A stretch of DNA of 64,000 bases from Pseudomonas sp. B21-056 (GCF_026016325.1 NZ_CP087203.1:1736001-1800000); one strand, 5' to 3'. Positions 32,033-42,285 are shown, numbered from the stretch's first letter. Notes: generated from the sequence alone by a model not told the origin. Made by a program: numbers and translations.

Positions 32033-34021
32033 ATGAGCACTGGCATCTTTATTCCCGAGTTAGGCCACCTGGCGATGATCCTGGCCCTGTGCCTGGCCCT
32101 GGTGCAGGCCATTGTGCCGTTGCTCGGCGCCTGGCGCGGCGATCGCCTGTGGATGAGCCTGGCCCAGCCGGCCGCCTGGGGGCAGTTCGCCTTCATGGTG
32201 TTCGCCTTCGGTTGCCTGACCTACGCCTTCATGACCGATGATTTCTCCGTGGCCTACGTCGCGAGCAACTCCAACAGCGCCTTGCCCTGGTACTACAAGT
32301 TCAGTGCGGTGTGGGGCGCCCATGAAGGTTCGCTGCTGCTCTGGGCGTTGATTCTTGCCGGCTGGACCTTCGCCGTCTCGGTGTTCTCCCGGCAATTGCC
32401 CCAGGTGATGCTGGCCCGGGTGCTGGCGGTGATGGGCATGATCAGCACCGGTTTCCTGCTGTTCTTGATCGTCACGTCCAACCCGTTCGCGCGGATCCTG
32501 CCGCAGATGCCGATGGATGGTCGCGACCTCAATCCGCTGCTGCAGGACATCGGCCTGATCGTGCACCCGCCGATGCTCTACATGGGCTACGTCGGCTTCT
32601 CCGTGGCCTTCGCCTTCGCCATCGCCGCGTTGCTCGGTGGTCGCCTCGATGCCGCCTGGGCTCGCTGGTCGCGGCCATGGACCATCGTCGCCTGGGCGTT
32701 CCTGGGCATCGGCATCACCCTCGGTTCGTGGTGGGCCTACTACGAACTCGGCTGGGGCGGCTGGTGGTTCTGGGACCCGGTGGAAAACGCCTCGTTCATG
32801 CCGTGGCTGGTGGGCACGGCGCTGATCCACTCCCTGGCGGTCACGGAAAAGCGCGGTGTGTTCAAGAGCTGGACCGTGCTGCTGGCGATTGCAGCGTTCT
32901 CGTTGAGCCTGCTGGGAACCTTCCTGGTGCGTTCCGGCGTGCTGACCTCGGTGCATGCCTTCGCCTCGGACCCCGAGCGCGGCGTGTTCATCCTGATGTT
33001 CCTGCTGTTCGTGGTCGGCGGTTCGCTGACGCTGTTCGCCCTGCGGGCGCCGGTGGTCAAGAGCCAGGTCGGCTTCAACCTCTGGTCCCGGGAGACGCTG
33101 TTGCTGGGCAACAACCTGGTGCTGGTGGTGGCCGCGTCGATGATCCTGCTGGGAACGTTGTACCCGCTGGTGCTCGATGCGCTCTCCGGGGCCAAGCTCT
33201 CCGTCGGGCCGCCGTATTTCAATGCGCTGTTCATTCCGCTGATGGCGATCCTGATGGTGGTGATGGCGGTCGGCGTGCTGGTGCGCTGGAAAGACACTCC
33301 GGTCAAGTGGTTGCTGGGCATGTTGACGCCGGTGCTGCTGGGCACCGCGGCCCTGGCCGTGGTCGCCGGGATCGCCTATGGCGATTTCAACTGGGCGGTG
33401 CTGGCAACCTTCGTGCTGGCGGCCTGGGTGCTGCTGGCCGGTGTACGGGACATCTTCGACAAGACCCGTCACAAAGGCCTGATCAAGGGCCTGCCGACCC
33501 TGACCCGCAGCTACTGGGGCATGCAGGTTGCTCACCTGGGCATCGCCGTCTGCGCCCTGGGCGTGGTGCTGTCCAGCCAGAACAGCGCCGAGCGCGACCT
33601 GCGCCTGGCACCGGGACAGTCCATGGAACTGGCCGGCTACCAATTCGTGTTCGAAGGCGCCAAACACTTCGAAGGCCCGAACTTCACCTCCGATAAAGGC
33701 ACGGTGCGGGTGATTCGCGACGGCCAGGAAGTGGCGGTACTGCATCCTGAGAAACGCCTGTACACCGTGCAGAACTCGGTGATGACCGAAGCCGGAATCG
33801 ACGCCGGTTTCACCCGCGACCTCTATGTGGCACTGGGTGAGTCCCTGGGCGACGGCGCCTGGGCGGTGCGGGTGCACGTCAAGCCGTTCGTGCGCTGGAT
33901 CTGGTTCGGTGGCCTGCTCACCGGCCTGGGTGGAGCACTGGCGGCACTGGATCGGCGTTATCGGGTCAAGGTGAAAACCCGGGTGCGCGAAGCCCTGGGC
34001 GTGACGGGAGCCACTGCATGA
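32033..34021 (+). CDS. ccmF: Cytochrome c heme lyase subunit CcmF
   Basis: 662 residues with about fifteen membrane helices and the WWD domain (W-G-G-W-W-F-W-D-P-V-E-N-A-S). CcmF with CcmH/CcmI attaches heme to apocytochrome CXXCH motifs on the periplasmic side. The stop overlaps the ccmG ATG. Confidence 0.96.
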   Translation: MSTGIFIPELGHLAMILALCLALVQAIVPLLGAWRGDRLWMSLAQPAAWGQFAFMVFAFGCLTYAFMTDDFSVAYVASNSNSALPWYYKFSAVWGAHEGSLLLWALILAGWTFAVSVFSRQLPQVMLARVLAVMGMISTGFLLFLIVTSNPFARILPQMPMDGRDLNPLLQDIGLIVHPPMLYMGYVGFSVAFAFAIAALLGGRLDAAWARWSRPWTIVAWAFLGIGITLGSWWAYYELGWGGWWFWDPVENASFMPWLVGTALIHSLAVTEKRGVFKSWTVLLAIAAFSLSLLGTFLVRSGVLTSVHAFASDPERGVFILMFLLFVVGGSLTLFALRAPVVKSQVGFNLWSRETLLLGNNLVLVVAASMILLGTLYPLVLDALSGAKLSVGPPYFNALFIPLMAILMVVMAVGVLVRWKDTPVKWLLGMLTPVLLGTAALAVVAGIAYGDFNWAVLATFVLAAWVLLAGVRDIFDKTRHKGLIKGLPTLTRSYWGMQVAHLGIAVCALGVVLSSQNSAERDLRLAPGQSMELAGYQFVFEGAKHFEGPNFTSDKGTVRVIRDGQEVAVLHPEKRLYTVQNSVMTEAGIDAGFTRDLYVALGESLGDGAWAVRVHVKPFVRWIWFGGLLTGLGGALAALDRRYRVKVKTRVREALGVTGATA

Positions 34022-34554
34022 AACGTTGGTTGATGGTATTGCCGCTGGCGCTGTTCCTGGTGATGGCGGTCTTTCTGTATCGGGGGCTTTTCCTGGACCC
34101 GTCCGCATTGCCCTCGGCGATGATCGGCAAGCCGTTCCCGGAATTCACCCTGCCTTCGGTGCAGGGCGACAAGACCCTGACCCGTGCCGATCTGCTGGGC
34201 AAGCCGGCACTGGTCAACGTATGGGGCACCTGGTGCATTTCCTGTCGGGTCGAGCATCCGGTGTTGAACAAACTGGCGCAGAACGGCGTGGTGATCTACG
34301 GCGTCAACTACAAGGACGTCAATGTCGATGCCTTGAAGTGGCTCGCCGAGTTCCACAACCCGTATCAACTGGACATTCGAGATGAAGAGGGCACCCTGGG
34401 TCTGAACCTGGGGGTCTATGGGGCTCCGGAAACTTTCTTCATCGACGCCAAGGGCGTCATCCGTGACAAGTTCGTCGGTGTGATCGACGAACAGGTGTGG
34501 CGGGAGAACCTGGCTGGCAAATACCAGGCACTGGTGGACGAGGCCAAGCCATGA
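34018..34554 (+). CDS. ccmG: Thiol:disulfide oxidoreductase CcmG (DsbE)
   Basis: 178 residues: an N-terminal membrane anchor and a thioredoxin fold with the active site W-C-I-S-C and the family's G-V-x-Y motif. It reduces the heme-binding cysteines of apocytochrome c. It overlaps both neighbours by four bases. Confidence 0.95.
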   Translation: MKRWLMVLPLALFLVMAVFLYRGLFLDPSALPSAMIGKPFPEFTLPSVQGDKTLTRADLLGKPALVNVWGTWCISCRVEHPVLNKLAQNGVVIYGVNYKDVNVDALKWLAEFHNPYQLDIRDEEGTLGLNLGVYGAPETFFIDAKGVIRDKFVGVIDEQVWRENLAGKYQALVDEAKP

Positions 34555-35024
34555 AGCGCTGGTTATCCGCCTTCGTCCTGGGGTTGAGTCTCGCCGGCGT
34601 GGCCCACGCCGCCATCGACACCTACGAATTCGCCAGCGAGGGCGAGCGCGAGCGGTTTCGCGAGCTGACCAAGGAACTGCGCTGCCCCAAGTGCCAGAAC
34701 CAGGACATCGCCGACTCCAACGCCCCGATTGCCGCCGACCTGCGCAAGGAAATCTTCCGCATGCTCGGCGAGGGCAAGGACAACCAGCAGATCATCGACT
34801 TCATGGTGGATCGCTACGGTGAGTTCGTGCGCTACAACCCGGCCCTGTCTTCCAAGACCGCGCTGCTCTGGTTCGGCCCCGCCGGGTTGTTGCTCGGCGG
34901 CTTCGTGGTGATCGCGCTGATCGTGCGCCGCCGTCGGGTCCAGCGCACGGCCGCCCCGGACACGCTTTCCGTCGAAGAGCGCCAGCGCCTCGACCAACTG
35001 TTGGATAACACCAAGCATGATTGA
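34551..35024 (+). CDS. ccmH: Cytochrome c maturation protein CcmH
   Basis: 157 residues: signal peptide ending AHA, redox motif L-R-C-P-K-C-Q-N-Q, and a C-terminal membrane helix. It is a thiol reductase acting with CcmG and CcmF. It overlaps ccmI by eight bases. Confidence 0.95.
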   Translation: MKRWLSAFVLGLSLAGVAHAAIDTYEFASEGERERFRELTKELRCPKCQNQDIADSNAPIAADLRKEIFRMLGEGKDNQQIIDFMVDRYGEFVRYNPALSSKTALLWFGPAGLLLGGFVVIALIVRRRRVQRTAAPDTLSVEERQRLDQLLDNTKHD

Positions 35025-36219
35025 TTTCTGGCTCGCCGCAGGTCTGCTTCTTCTGATTGCCCTGAGTTTTCTGTTGATCCCGGTATTGCGGGTTCGTCGC
35101 GCCCAGCGGGAGGAGGACCGTACCGCGCTCAATGTGGCGCTGTATCAGGAGCGGGTCGCCGAGCTGCAGGCCGAACAGGCCGAGGGCGTGCTCAATGCCG
35201 CGCAACTGGACACCGGTCGCGCAGAAGCCGCCCGGGAACTGCTCGCCGATACCGAGGGCGCCGCAGCGCCGCGGGAGTCGCGCATGGGCAAACCGCTGCC
35301 GTTGCTCGCCGCCGTGTTGGTGCCGGTGCTGGGCCTGGGCTTGTACCTGCATTTCGGCGCCAGCGACAAGGTCGAGCTGACCCGCGAATTTGCCCAGGCG
35401 CCGCAGTCGATGGAAGAAATGACCCAGCGCCTGGAAAGGGCGGTGGCGGCACAACCGGATTCCGCCGAGGGTTTGTATTTTCTCGGTCGTACCTACATGG
35501 CCCAGGATCGGCCGGCGGATGCGGCGAAGATCTACGAGCGCACCGTGGCGGTGGCGGGTCGGCAGCCCGAGCTGCTGGGGCAGTGGGCCCAGGCGCAGTA
35601 TTTTGCCGATGGCAAGAAATGGTCGGACAAGGTCCAGGCCCTGACCGACGAAGCACTGAAGCTCGATCCCAAGGAAGTCACCAGCCTGGGCCTGCTGGGC
35701 ATCGCCGCGTTTGAAGGTGAGCGCTATCAGGACGCGATTGATTACTGGGGGCGTCTGCTGGCGCAACTGCCGGAGGGCGACAAATCCCGCGAGGCGTTGC
35801 AAGGCGGCATTGCCCGCGCCACCGAGAGGCTCCAGGCCGCTGGCGGCAAGGTTGCCCAGGCGCCGGCAGCGAAGACGGCAGCGGTGCTCAAGGTGCGTGT
35901 CGACCTGGCGCCGGCCCTCAAGGCCCAGGTCCAGCCGGGTGACAGCGTATTCATCTTTGCCCGCGCCGTTTCCGGCCCGCCGGCGCCGCTGGCGGCCAAG
36001 CGCCTGACCGTCGCCGATCTGCCGGTCAGTGTCGAGCTGGGGGACGCGGACGCGATGATGCCGCAACTGAAACTGTCGAACTTCCCTGAAGTCCAACTGG
36101 TGGCGCGTATTTCCCGCGCCGGTCAACCGACCTCCGGCGAATGGATCGGCCGCAGCCAGCCCCTGGCGAGCAGCACCACGACGCCGCAACAACTGACCAT
36201 CGACAGCCCGGACCAATGA
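35017..36219 (+). CDS. ccmI: Apocytochrome chaperone CcmI (CycH-type)
   Basis: 400 residues: two N-terminal membrane helices with a basic cytoplasmic loop and periplasmic TPR repeats that bind the apocytochrome C-terminus, followed by a C-terminal domain ([11 protein letters not shown]). It is the last gene of the ccm set. Confidence 0.93.
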   Translation: MIDFWLAAGLLLLIALSFLLIPVLRVRRAQREEDRTALNVALYQERVAELQAEQAEGVLNAAQLDTGRAEAARELLADTEGAAAPRESRMGKPLPLLAAVLVPVLGLGLYLHFGASDKVELTREFAQAPQSMEEMTQRLERAVAAQPDSAEGLYFLGRTYMAQDRPADAAKIYERTVAVAGRQPELLGQWAQAQYFADGKKWSDKVQALTDEALKLDPKEVTSLGLLGIAAFEGERYQDAIDYWGRLLAQLPEGDKSREALQGGIARATERLQAAGGKVAQAPAAKTAAVLKVRVDLAPALKAQVQPGDSVFIFARAVSGPPAPLAAKRLTVADLPVSVELGDADAMMPQLKLSNFPEVQLVARISRAGQPTSGEWIGRSQPLASSTTTPQQLTIDSPDQ

Positions 36220-36233
36220 CAGGAATTCGCACC

Positions 36234-36641
36234 ATGACCGCCATCGCCCGTATCACTTTGCTGACGCTCGTCCTGGGCCTGAGCGCTTGTGCGGTTCATC
36301 GTCCGCCGGAGCCCTCGACGCCGCTGCCACCCATTCCGCCCTCGGGGCCGACCACCAAACCGGTGCCGTCCACCGTGCCGGGCAAACCGGTGACCCCGAA
36401 CAAACCGGCCAAGCCGCTGCCGCGCACGTCCGCCAGTTTCGCTCCGCCACCGGGGGGCAACAGCCACTGGGATGCCAAGCTTGGGGTCTATGTGCTGGAT
36501 AACCAGCCCAACACCTTCTACCGCCAGCGCACCTACTACCGCTGGAACAACGGCTGGAGCCGCTCCGTCAGCCCGAACGGGCCTTGGGAAGACACCACCA
36601 TCGAAGGCGTACCGGGGGGCTTGGGGCGTCAGTTTCACTGA
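36234..36641 (+). CDS. Small Pro-rich lipoprotein of unknown function
   Basis: 135 residues: a signal peptide with lipobox L-S-A-C (lipidated Cys19), a Pro/Lys/Thr-rich linker (about 23-70) and a C-terminal Tyr/Trp-rich segment Y-Y-R-W-N-N-G-W-S-R-S ending in G-P-W. ATG 36234 has AGGAA eight bases upstream; ATG 36216 overlaps the ccmI stop but has no site. It is probably outer-membrane anchored and co-transcribed with ccm. Confidence 0.8.
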   Translation: MTAIARITLLTLVLGLSACAVHRPPEPSTPLPPIPPSGPTTKPVPSTVPGKPVTPNKPAKPLPRTSASFAPPPGGNSHWDAKLGVYVLDNQPNTFYRQRTYYRWNNGWSRSVSPNGPWEDTTIEGVPGGLGRQFH

Positions 36642-36662
36642 AGAACGCTTGCTCCTCTGAGC

Positions 36663-36766
36663 TGTAGGAGCTGCCAAAGGCTGCGATCTCTTGATCCTGG
36701 TCTTTCACTCTGGACTCAATTACCAGGGGAAAGATCGCAGCCTCGCTTCGCTCGACAGCTCCTACA
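36663..36766. repeat. Palindromic repeat, TGTAGGAGCTG family
   Basis: Arms TGTAGGAGCTG and CAGCTCCTACA enclose a second pair, GGCTGCGATCT and AGATCGCAGCC. It lies between the lipoprotein gene and speE. It is a second REP-like family, distinct from the GTGGGAGCGAG type. Confidence 0.8.
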
Positions 36767-36780
36767 TCTCTCCTGCAAGG

Positions 36781-36810
36781 TTCGACCTGTCATCCCCATC
36801 GTCGTAGAAT
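36781..36810 (+). promoter_or_regulatory. Possible promoter of speE
   Basis: TAGAAT at 36805-36810 has TTCGAC 18 bases upstream and lies 34 bases before the speE ATG. The -10 is good, the -35 poor. Confidence 0.35.
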
Positions 36811-36843
36811 GCGCGCCTTTGTGAGCTATCGGAGCACCTGACC

Positions 36844-37719
36844 ATGACGACCACCCCGGCCGGCGACTACCTGGAAACCCTCTACGAAGGCTACGGCCAG
36901 CGTTTCCGGATGGACAAGCTGTTGCACGAAGTGCGCACCGAACACCAGCACCTGGTGATCTTCGAGAACCCGCGCATGGGTCGGGTGATGGCCCTCGATG
37001 GCGTGATCCAGACCACCGAAGCCGATGAGTTCATCTACCACGAGATGCTGACCCACGTGCCGATCCTCGCCCACGGCAAGGCCAAGCGTGTGCTGATCAT
37101 CGGCGGCGGCGATGGCGGCATGTTGCGGGAAGTGACCAAGCACCTGGGCGTCGAGCACATCACCATGGTGGAAATCGACGGCACCGTGGTGGACATGTGC
37201 AAGGAATTCCTGCCCAACCATTCCAAGGGCGCCTACGACGACCCGCGACTGAACCTGGTGATCGACGATGGCATGCGCTTCGTCTCCACCACCCAGGAGA
37301 AGTTCGACGTGATCATTTCCGACTCCACCGACCCGATCGGCCCGGGCGAAGTATTGTTCTCGGAGAACTTCTACCAGGCTTGCCATCGCTGCCTGAACGA
37401 CGGCGGCATCCTGGTGACCCAGAACGGCACGCCGTTCATGCAACTGGCTGAAGTGCAGACCACCGCCGGGCGCCTGCGAGGCCTGTTTGCCGACTGGCAC
37501 TTCTACCAGGCTGCCGTGCCGACCTACATCGGTGGCGCCATGACCTTCGCCTGGGGCTCGACCGACAGCGCTTATCGCAAACTGTCCCGTGAAACCCTGC
37601 ACGAGCGGTTCATCGGCAGTGGCATCGTCACCCGCTACTACAACCCTGAGATTCATCTCGGTGCGTTTGCCATGCCACAGTATGTATTGCGGGCGATCAA
37701 CAAGCCGAGTAACGACTGA
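36844..37719 (+). CDS. speE: Polyamine aminopropyltransferase (spermidine synthase)
   Basis: 291 residues with the class I methyltransferase-like fold: I-I-G-G-G-D-G-G binds decarboxylated S-adenosylmethionine, E-I-D-G follows, and the catalytic D-S-T-D-P-I-G-P is conserved. It transfers an aminopropyl group to putrescine. It stands alone between two repeats. The ATG has GGAGC about seven bases upstream. Confidence 0.93.
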   Translation: MTTTPAGDYLETLYEGYGQRFRMDKLLHEVRTEHQHLVIFENPRMGRVMALDGVIQTTEADEFIYHEMLTHVPILAHGKAKRVLIIGGGDGGMLREVTKHLGVEHITMVEIDGTVVDMCKEFLPNHSKGAYDDPRLNLVIDDGMRFVSTTQEKFDVIISDSTDPIGPGEVLFSENFYQACHRCLNDGGILVTQNGTPFMQLAEVQTTAGRLRGLFADWHFYQAAVPTYIGGAMTFAWGSTDSAYRKLSRETLHERFIGSGIVTRYYNPEIHLGAFAMPQYVLRAINKPSND

Positions 37720-37738
37720 TTTGGCTGAGGGGGCTTTT

Positions 37739-37885
37739 TGTGGCGAGGGGATTTAGCGAGACGTCGCACCGCCCCGCTGGGCTGCACAGCAGCCCCATTC
37801 CAAACAACTCAATCAACCTGACACACCGAGTTGCAATTGGTGGGGGCTGCTGCGCAGCCCAGCGGGGATGAATCCCCTCGCCACA
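37739..37885. repeat. Palindromic repeat, TGTGGCGAGGGG family (variant)
   Basis: Arms TGTGGCGAGGGGATT and AATCCCCTCGCCACA with inner GCTGGGCTG / CAGCCCAGC. The left arm has extra bases (GCGAGACGTCGCACC) before CCCCGCTGGG compared with the copies at 52739 and 56808. The 249 bases that follow, up to the next gene at 38135, are AT-richer and show no frame or clear promoter. Confidence 0.8.
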
Positions 37886-38134
37886 ACAGGGTTCGGCCTG
37901 ATATTGGGTTTGGCCCCGGCATTTTGTGTTTCCAGATATTCATTGCACGAAATTTTCACAAAATCTTGCGGACAATCCCCCGCGCTTTTATTGCCGCCGG
38001 TTATTTAATGGCAATGCCGTAGCCGTTCGTGCAACATCTGCGCTCTTGCGCAAACCCCCGGCCAGGTCTTGGTCAGCAGAGGGTGCGCCGTTGTTCTTTT
38101 TGTCACTCCAACTCCAATAGGGTCCTCAAACGAC

Positions 38135-40228
38135 ATGGCAATCCCGGACGCCCTGAGTCAGCAGCGAAGCACTCATCGCTTGCTGCAACCGACCGTCAAA
38201 TCGCACCTGGCCTACACATTGCTCTGCGCCCTGGTGATGATGGTGATGTTCAGCCTGCTGCGCGTGGCGCTGCTGGTCTATAACCGCCAGATGATCCTCG
38301 ACACCCCGGCCTCGACCTTTGTCGAAGCCTTCGCCAATGGCCTGCGTTTCGACCTGCGCCTGGTGGTCTACCTCAGCATTCCGCTGCTGCTGGCGCTGTT
38401 CAGCGCCCGGGCCATGGCGGCCCGTGGCTTCTTCCGTTTCTGGCTGACCGTCACCTCCAGCATTGCGCTGTTCCTGGGTCTGATGGAGATGGACTTCTAC
38501 CGTGAATTCCACCAGCGCCTCAACGGCCTGGTCTTCCAGTATGTGAAGGAAGATCCGAAAACCGTGATGAGCATGCTCTGGTACGGTTTCCCGGTAGTGC
38601 GCTACCTGCTGGCCTGGGCCGGCGGCACTATCATCCTGAGCCTGGCGTTCAAGGGCGCCGACCGTGCGACCCGGCCGCGCGGCCCGTTCAGCGGCGGCAG
38701 CATCGGCACGCGCCAGATCGCTCCGTGGTACGGCCGTGTGGCGGTGTTCATCGTCTGCCTGCTGGTGGCCGTGGTCGCGGCCCGTGGCACCCTGCGCCAG
38801 GGGCCTCCGCTGCGTTGGGGTGACGTCTATACCACCGATTCGAACTTCGCCAACCAGTTGGGCCTCAACGGCACGCTGTCGCTGGTGGCGGCGGCCAAGA
38901 GCCGGATGTCCGAAGACCGTGACAACATCTGGAAAGCCACCCTCGAGCAACCACTGGCACAGCAGACCGTGCGTGACATGCTGGTGTTGCCCGACGACAA
39001 GCTGGTGGATACCACCACCGCTGCCGTGCGCCGCGATTACACACCGCCGGCCGACAAGACCCTGCCGATCAAGAACGTGGTCGTGATTCTCATGGAAAGC
39101 ATGGCCGGTCACTCGGTAGGCGCCCTGGGCGCACCGGGCAACATCACGCCGTACCTGGACAAGTTGTCCAAGGAAGGCCTGTTGTTCGACCGCTTCTTCT
39201 CCAACGGCACCCATACCCACCAGGGTATGTTCGCCACCATGGCGTGCTTCCCGAACCTGCCGGGCTTCGAATACCTGATGCAGACGCCGGAAGGCAGCCA
39301 CAAGTTGTCGGGCCTGCCACAACTGCTCAGCGCCCGTGACTACGACGATGTGTATGTCTACAACGGCGATTTCGCCTGGGATAACCAGTCGGGGTTCTTC
39401 AGCAACCAGGGCATGACCAACTTCATCGGACGTAACGACTTCGTCAACCCGGTGTTCTCCGATCCGACCTGGGGCGTGTCCGACCAGGACATGTTCGACC
39501 GTGGCCTGATCGAGCTCAAGGCGCGGGAAAACGGCAAGCCGTTCTATGCCCTGCTGCAGACCCTGTCCAACCACACGCCGTATGCGCTGCCGACGCCGTT
39601 GCCGGTGGAGCGGGTCACCGACCGCGGCAGCCTGAACGAACACCTGACCGCCATGCGCTACGCCGACTGGGCGCTGGGTCAGTTCTTCGAGAAGGCGCGC
39701 AAGGAGCCTTACTTCAAGGAGACGCTGTTCGTCGTGGTCGGCGACCATGGTTTCGGTAACGAGCGCCAGATCACCGAGATGGACCTGGGCCGCTTCAACG
39801 TGCCGATGCTGTTGATCGGTCCGGGCATCCAGGAAAAATTCGGCCAGCGCAACCACACCGTGGGCACCCAGGTCGACATCGTCCCCACCATCATGGGGCG
39901 GATCGGCGGGGAGGTGCGCAACCAGTGCTGGGGCCGCGACCTGTTGAACCTGCCCGAAGGCGACACGGGGTTTGGTGTCATCAAGCCGTCAGGCAGTGAT
40001 CAGACTACTGCGATTATCCAAGGCGACCGTATTCTGGTACTGCCAAAGGAAAAAGAAATGGGACCGAAGATGTTCCGCTACGAACTAGGGGCCAGTCCGC
40101 ATGCCGAAGTCATCACGGATGCACCGGACACCTCTCAAATGAAGCTCAGGCTTGAATCGTTCCTGCAAACCGCCACCAAGAGCCTGCTGGATAACACCGC
40201 TGGCGTGGTGGACGGAAAGCCGGACTGA
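38135..40228 (+). CDS. LtaS-like sulfatase-fold membrane enzyme
   Basis: 697 residues: about five N-terminal membrane helices, then a periplasmic alkaline-phosphatase/sulfatase domain. A metal-binding Glu sits in I-L-M-E-S-M, the candidate Thr nucleophile in F-S-N-G-T-H-T-H, and a second metal site in V-V-G-D-H-G-F-G. Relatives transfer phosphoglycerol or phosphoethanolamine to lipids, LPS or periplasmic glucans; the substrate here cannot be told. ATG 38135 is chosen over an in-frame GTG at 38069 because the N-terminus then fits the family; the ribosome-binding site is weak. A strong terminator follows. Confidence 0.82.
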   Translation: MAIPDALSQQRSTHRLLQPTVKSHLAYTLLCALVMMVMFSLLRVALLVYNRQMILDTPASTFVEAFANGLRFDLRLVVYLSIPLLLALFSARAMAARGFFRFWLTVTSSIALFLGLMEMDFYREFHQRLNGLVFQYVKEDPKTVMSMLWYGFPVVRYLLAWAGGTIILSLAFKGADRATRPRGPFSGGSIGTRQIAPWYGRVAVFIVCLLVAVVAARGTLRQGPPLRWGDVYTTDSNFANQLGLNGTLSLVAAAKSRMSEDRDNIWKATLEQPLAQQTVRDMLVLPDDKLVDTTTAAVRRDYTPPADKTLPIKNVVVILMESMAGHSVGALGAPGNITPYLDKLSKEGLLFDRFFSNGTHTHQGMFATMACFPNLPGFEYLMQTPEGSHKLSGLPQLLSARDYDDVYVYNGDFAWDNQSGFFSNQGMTNFIGRNDFVNPVFSDPTWGVSDQDMFDRGLIELKARENGKPFYALLQTLSNHTPYALPTPLPVERVTDRGSLNEHLTAMRYADWALGQFFEKARKEPYFKETLFVVVGDHGFGNERQITEMDLGRFNVPMLLIGPGIQEKFGQRNHTVGTQVDIVPTIMGRIGGEVRNQCWGRDLLNLPEGDTGFGVIKPSGSDQTTAIIQGDRILVLPKEKEMGPKMFRYELGASPHAEVITDAPDTSQMKLRLESFLQTATKSLLDNTAGVVDGKPD

Positions 40229-40242
40229 TAACAACGATGCAT

Positions 40243-40279
40243 AAAAAAGAGGCCTTTGAAAAAAGGCCTCTTTTTTTTG
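40243..40279. terminator. Bidirectional intrinsic terminator
   Basis: GAGGCCTTT (40249-40257) pairs with AAAGGCCTC (40262-40270), with A-rich bases before and eight Ts after. It can stop the sulfatase transcript on the plus strand and the small membrane-protein transcript on the minus strand. Confidence 0.9.
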
Positions 40280-40287
40280 CTATTGAT

Positions 40288-40440
40288 TTATATCTTGCCC
40301 AGTAACAGCAGGATCAACAGCACCACTAACACTACGCCGATGATACCGGACGGGCCGTAACCCCAACTTCTGGAGTGCGGGAAGACCGGCAGGCCGCCGA
40401 TCAGCAGGAGGATCAGGATAATGATGAGTATCGTGCCCAT
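40288..40440 (-). CDS. DUF3309-type small membrane protein
   Basis: 50 residues, two very hydrophobic segments (residues 2-19 and 32-48) joined by the polar turn P-H-S-R-S-W-G-Y-G-P, the hallmark of DUF3309 proteins. AAGGAAATCAACA precedes the ATG. The gene shares a terminator with the convergent sulfatase gene. Its function is unknown; relatives are common in pseudomonads. Confidence 0.82.
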   Translation of the reverse strand: MGTILIIILILLLIGGLPVFPHSRSWGYGPSGIIGVVLVVLLILLLLGKI

Positions 40441-40728
40441 TGTTGATTTCCTTATTGGTCAGTTATGGAGTGATACAACTTTCAACTGCCAGCGCGCTGC
40501 ATAAATCCGGGCGGCTTAATAAGTCCGACCATAACGTCCTGTAAAAAATTCAAAGTTTTTGAGTACCAGTCGGGTATACGGAAAACCCTGGGGCAGGAAC
40601 CACTGCCACAGGCCTCCACAACCTATTACGGTTTGCCCCCGCCATTCAGCAATCTGATGGAGCGTGGGTCCGGCGGGGTCCTTCGCTACACTCGGCCCAT
40701 CTCTCCCGGAACAACAAGGCTGTTTCCT

Positions 40729-41544
40729 ATGCAAAATCGCATGATGATCACCGGTGCCGGCTCGGGCCTGGGCCGCGAAATCGCGCTGCGCTGGGCCCGC
40801 GAAGGCTGGCGCCTGGCCTTGTCGGATGTCAGTGAGCCAGGTCTTCAGGAAACCCTCAGGCTGGTACGCGATGCTGGCGGCGACGGCTTCGTCCAACGCT
40901 GCGATGTGCGCGATTACAGTCAGCTGACGGCGTTCGCCCAGGCCTGCGAAGAGAAATTCGGCGGTATCGACATCATCGTCAACAACGCCGGCGTGGCCTC
41001 GGGTGGATTTTTCAGTGAATTGTCCCTGGAAGACTGGGATTGGCAGATCGCGATCAACCTGATGGGGGTGGTCAAGGGCTGCAAGGCGTTCCTGCCGTTG
41101 CTGGAAAAAAGCCAGGGCAAGATCATCAACATCGCCTCCATGGCAGCCCTGATGCAGGGACCGGCCATGAGTAACTACAACGTGGCCAAGGCTGGCGTGC
41201 TGGCGTTGTCGGAAAGCCTGCTGGTGGAACTGGCGCAGCAGGAAATCGGCGTGCACGTGGTCTGTCCGTCGTTCTTCCAGACCAACCTGCTGGACTCTTT
41301 CCGTGGCCCGACCCCGGCCATGAAGGCCCAGGTGGGCAAGTTGCTGGAAAGTTCGCCCATCACCGCCGCTGACATTGCTGACTACATCTTTGAGCAAGTG
41401 GCCCAGGGTGAGTTCATGATCCTGCCCCACGAACAGGGACGCATGGCCTGGGCGATGAAGCAGAAGAACCCGCAACTGCTGTACGACGAAATGACCGTCA
41501 TGGCCGACAAGATGCGCGCCAAGGCCAGACAGAACCCAACTTGA
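40729..41544 (+). CDS. Short-chain dehydrogenase/reductase
   Basis: 271 residues, a classical SDR: cofactor motif T-G-A-G-S-G-L-G at about 8-15, N-N-A-G-V near 87, and catalytic Tyr/Lys in Y-N-V-A-K. The Ser of the triad lies in I-A-S-M-A. The ATG at 40729 gives the normal N-terminus; longer starts have none. The 288 bases upstream hold no other element. The substrate is unknown. Confidence 0.88.
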   Translation: MQNRMMITGAGSGLGREIALRWAREGWRLALSDVSEPGLQETLRLVRDAGGDGFVQRCDVRDYSQLTAFAQACEEKFGGIDIIVNNAGVASGGFFSELSLEDWDWQIAINLMGVVKGCKAFLPLLEKSQGKIINIASMAALMQGPAMSNYNVAKAGVLALSESLLVELAQQEIGVHVVCPSFFQTNLLDSFRGPTPAMKAQVGKLLESSPITAADIADYIFEQVAQGEFMILPHEQGRMAWAMKQKNPQLLYDEMTVMADKMRAKARQNPT

Positions 41545-41602
41545 CCTGGCTATGCAGTGTCCTCAGGATGGCGCCATTCCGGCCTTCCTGATGGACATCT
41601 GC

Positions 41603-41935
41603 ATGCTCAATTATGTGTGGTTCTTTCTCGCCGCGTTGTTCGAAATCGCCGGCTGCTACGGGTTCTGGATGTGGCTGCGCCAGGGCAAGAGCGCCTGGTG
41701 GATCGCACCGGCGTTGCTCTGCCTTACGGTGTTCGCCTTGTTGCTGACCCGTGTTGAAGCGACCTATGCCGGTCGTGCCTACGCCGCCTATGGCGGTATC
41801 TACATCATCGCCTCTATCGCCTGGCTGGCTGTGGTGGAGCGAGTCCGACCACTGGGTTCCGACTGGATCGGCGTGGCGCTCTGCGTGCTGGGCGCCAGTG
41901 TGATCCTGTTCGGCCCGCGTTTCTCGGCCCCTTGA
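41603..41935 (+). CDS. YnfA-family (UPF0060) membrane protein
   Basis: 110 residues with four membrane helices and conserved A-L-F-E-I-A-G-C-Y and Y-A-A-Y-G-G-I-Y-I motifs. YnfA relatives are small-multidrug-resistance-like transporters. The ATG at 41603 gives the standard family length; an upstream ATG at 41591 is possible. Confidence 0.88.
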   Translation: MLNYVWFFLAALFEIAGCYGFWMWLRQGKSAWWIAPALLCLTVFALLLTRVEATYAGRAYAAYGGIYIIASIAWLAVVERVRPLGSDWIGVALCVLGASVILFGPRFSAP

Positions 41936-42084
41936 AGAATTGCGGTCCGACAAGTTTTTGCAGGACGTTTCCTTCAGTTTTCGGAGCCTTGTTTGTAGGG
42001 GGTTACTGAATTCTTGCCGGTGTCTTGTGAACAGCAAACAGGCCGGGCATGGTCAAGGTCCAGATATTCTTAAGGACAAGAACC

Positions 42085-42285
42085 ATGCTCGTACTCAGCC
42101 GTGCTGTGGGTGAACTGATTTCCATCGGTGATGATATTTCCGTTCGTGTGCTGTCGGTCAGCGGCACCACCGTGCGGTTTGGCGTGGAAGCGCCGCGGCA
42201 CATCGAGGTTCATCGCTTCGAAATATACGAAAAGATCCAGAGAAAGAAGAATCAGGTCGCCCGCAAGGCCTGTTCAGTCAAATAG
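42085..42285 (+). CDS. CsrA/RsmA-family RNA-binding regulator (divergent paralog)
   Basis: 66 residues with the CsrA fold: M-L-V-L-S-R at the start, I-G-D-D-I, R-F-G-V-E-A-P and the RNA-binding V-H-R. The usual V-H-R-E-E-I-Y is V-H-R-F-E-I-Y here, and the basic C-terminal tail (R-K-K-N-Q-V-A-R-K) is longer than in RsmA or RsmE. It probably binds GGA-containing leaders. AAGGACAAGAACC precedes the ATG. It converges on and overlaps the yheU-like gene by 12 bases. Confidence 0.88.
   Translation: MLVLSRAVGELISIGDDISVRVLSVSGTTVRFGVEAPRHIEVHRFEIYEKIQRKKNQVARKACSVK

Noticed and set aside
32060..34108. 682-codon minus-strand frame over ccmF
   Set aside because: No domain, extreme His/Gln/Arg content; it covers a complete ccmF.
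37886..38134. AT-richer stretch upstream of the LtaS-like gene as a possible origin or insert
   Set aside because: No DnaA-box cluster, repeat or frame was found; it is probably just a promoter region.
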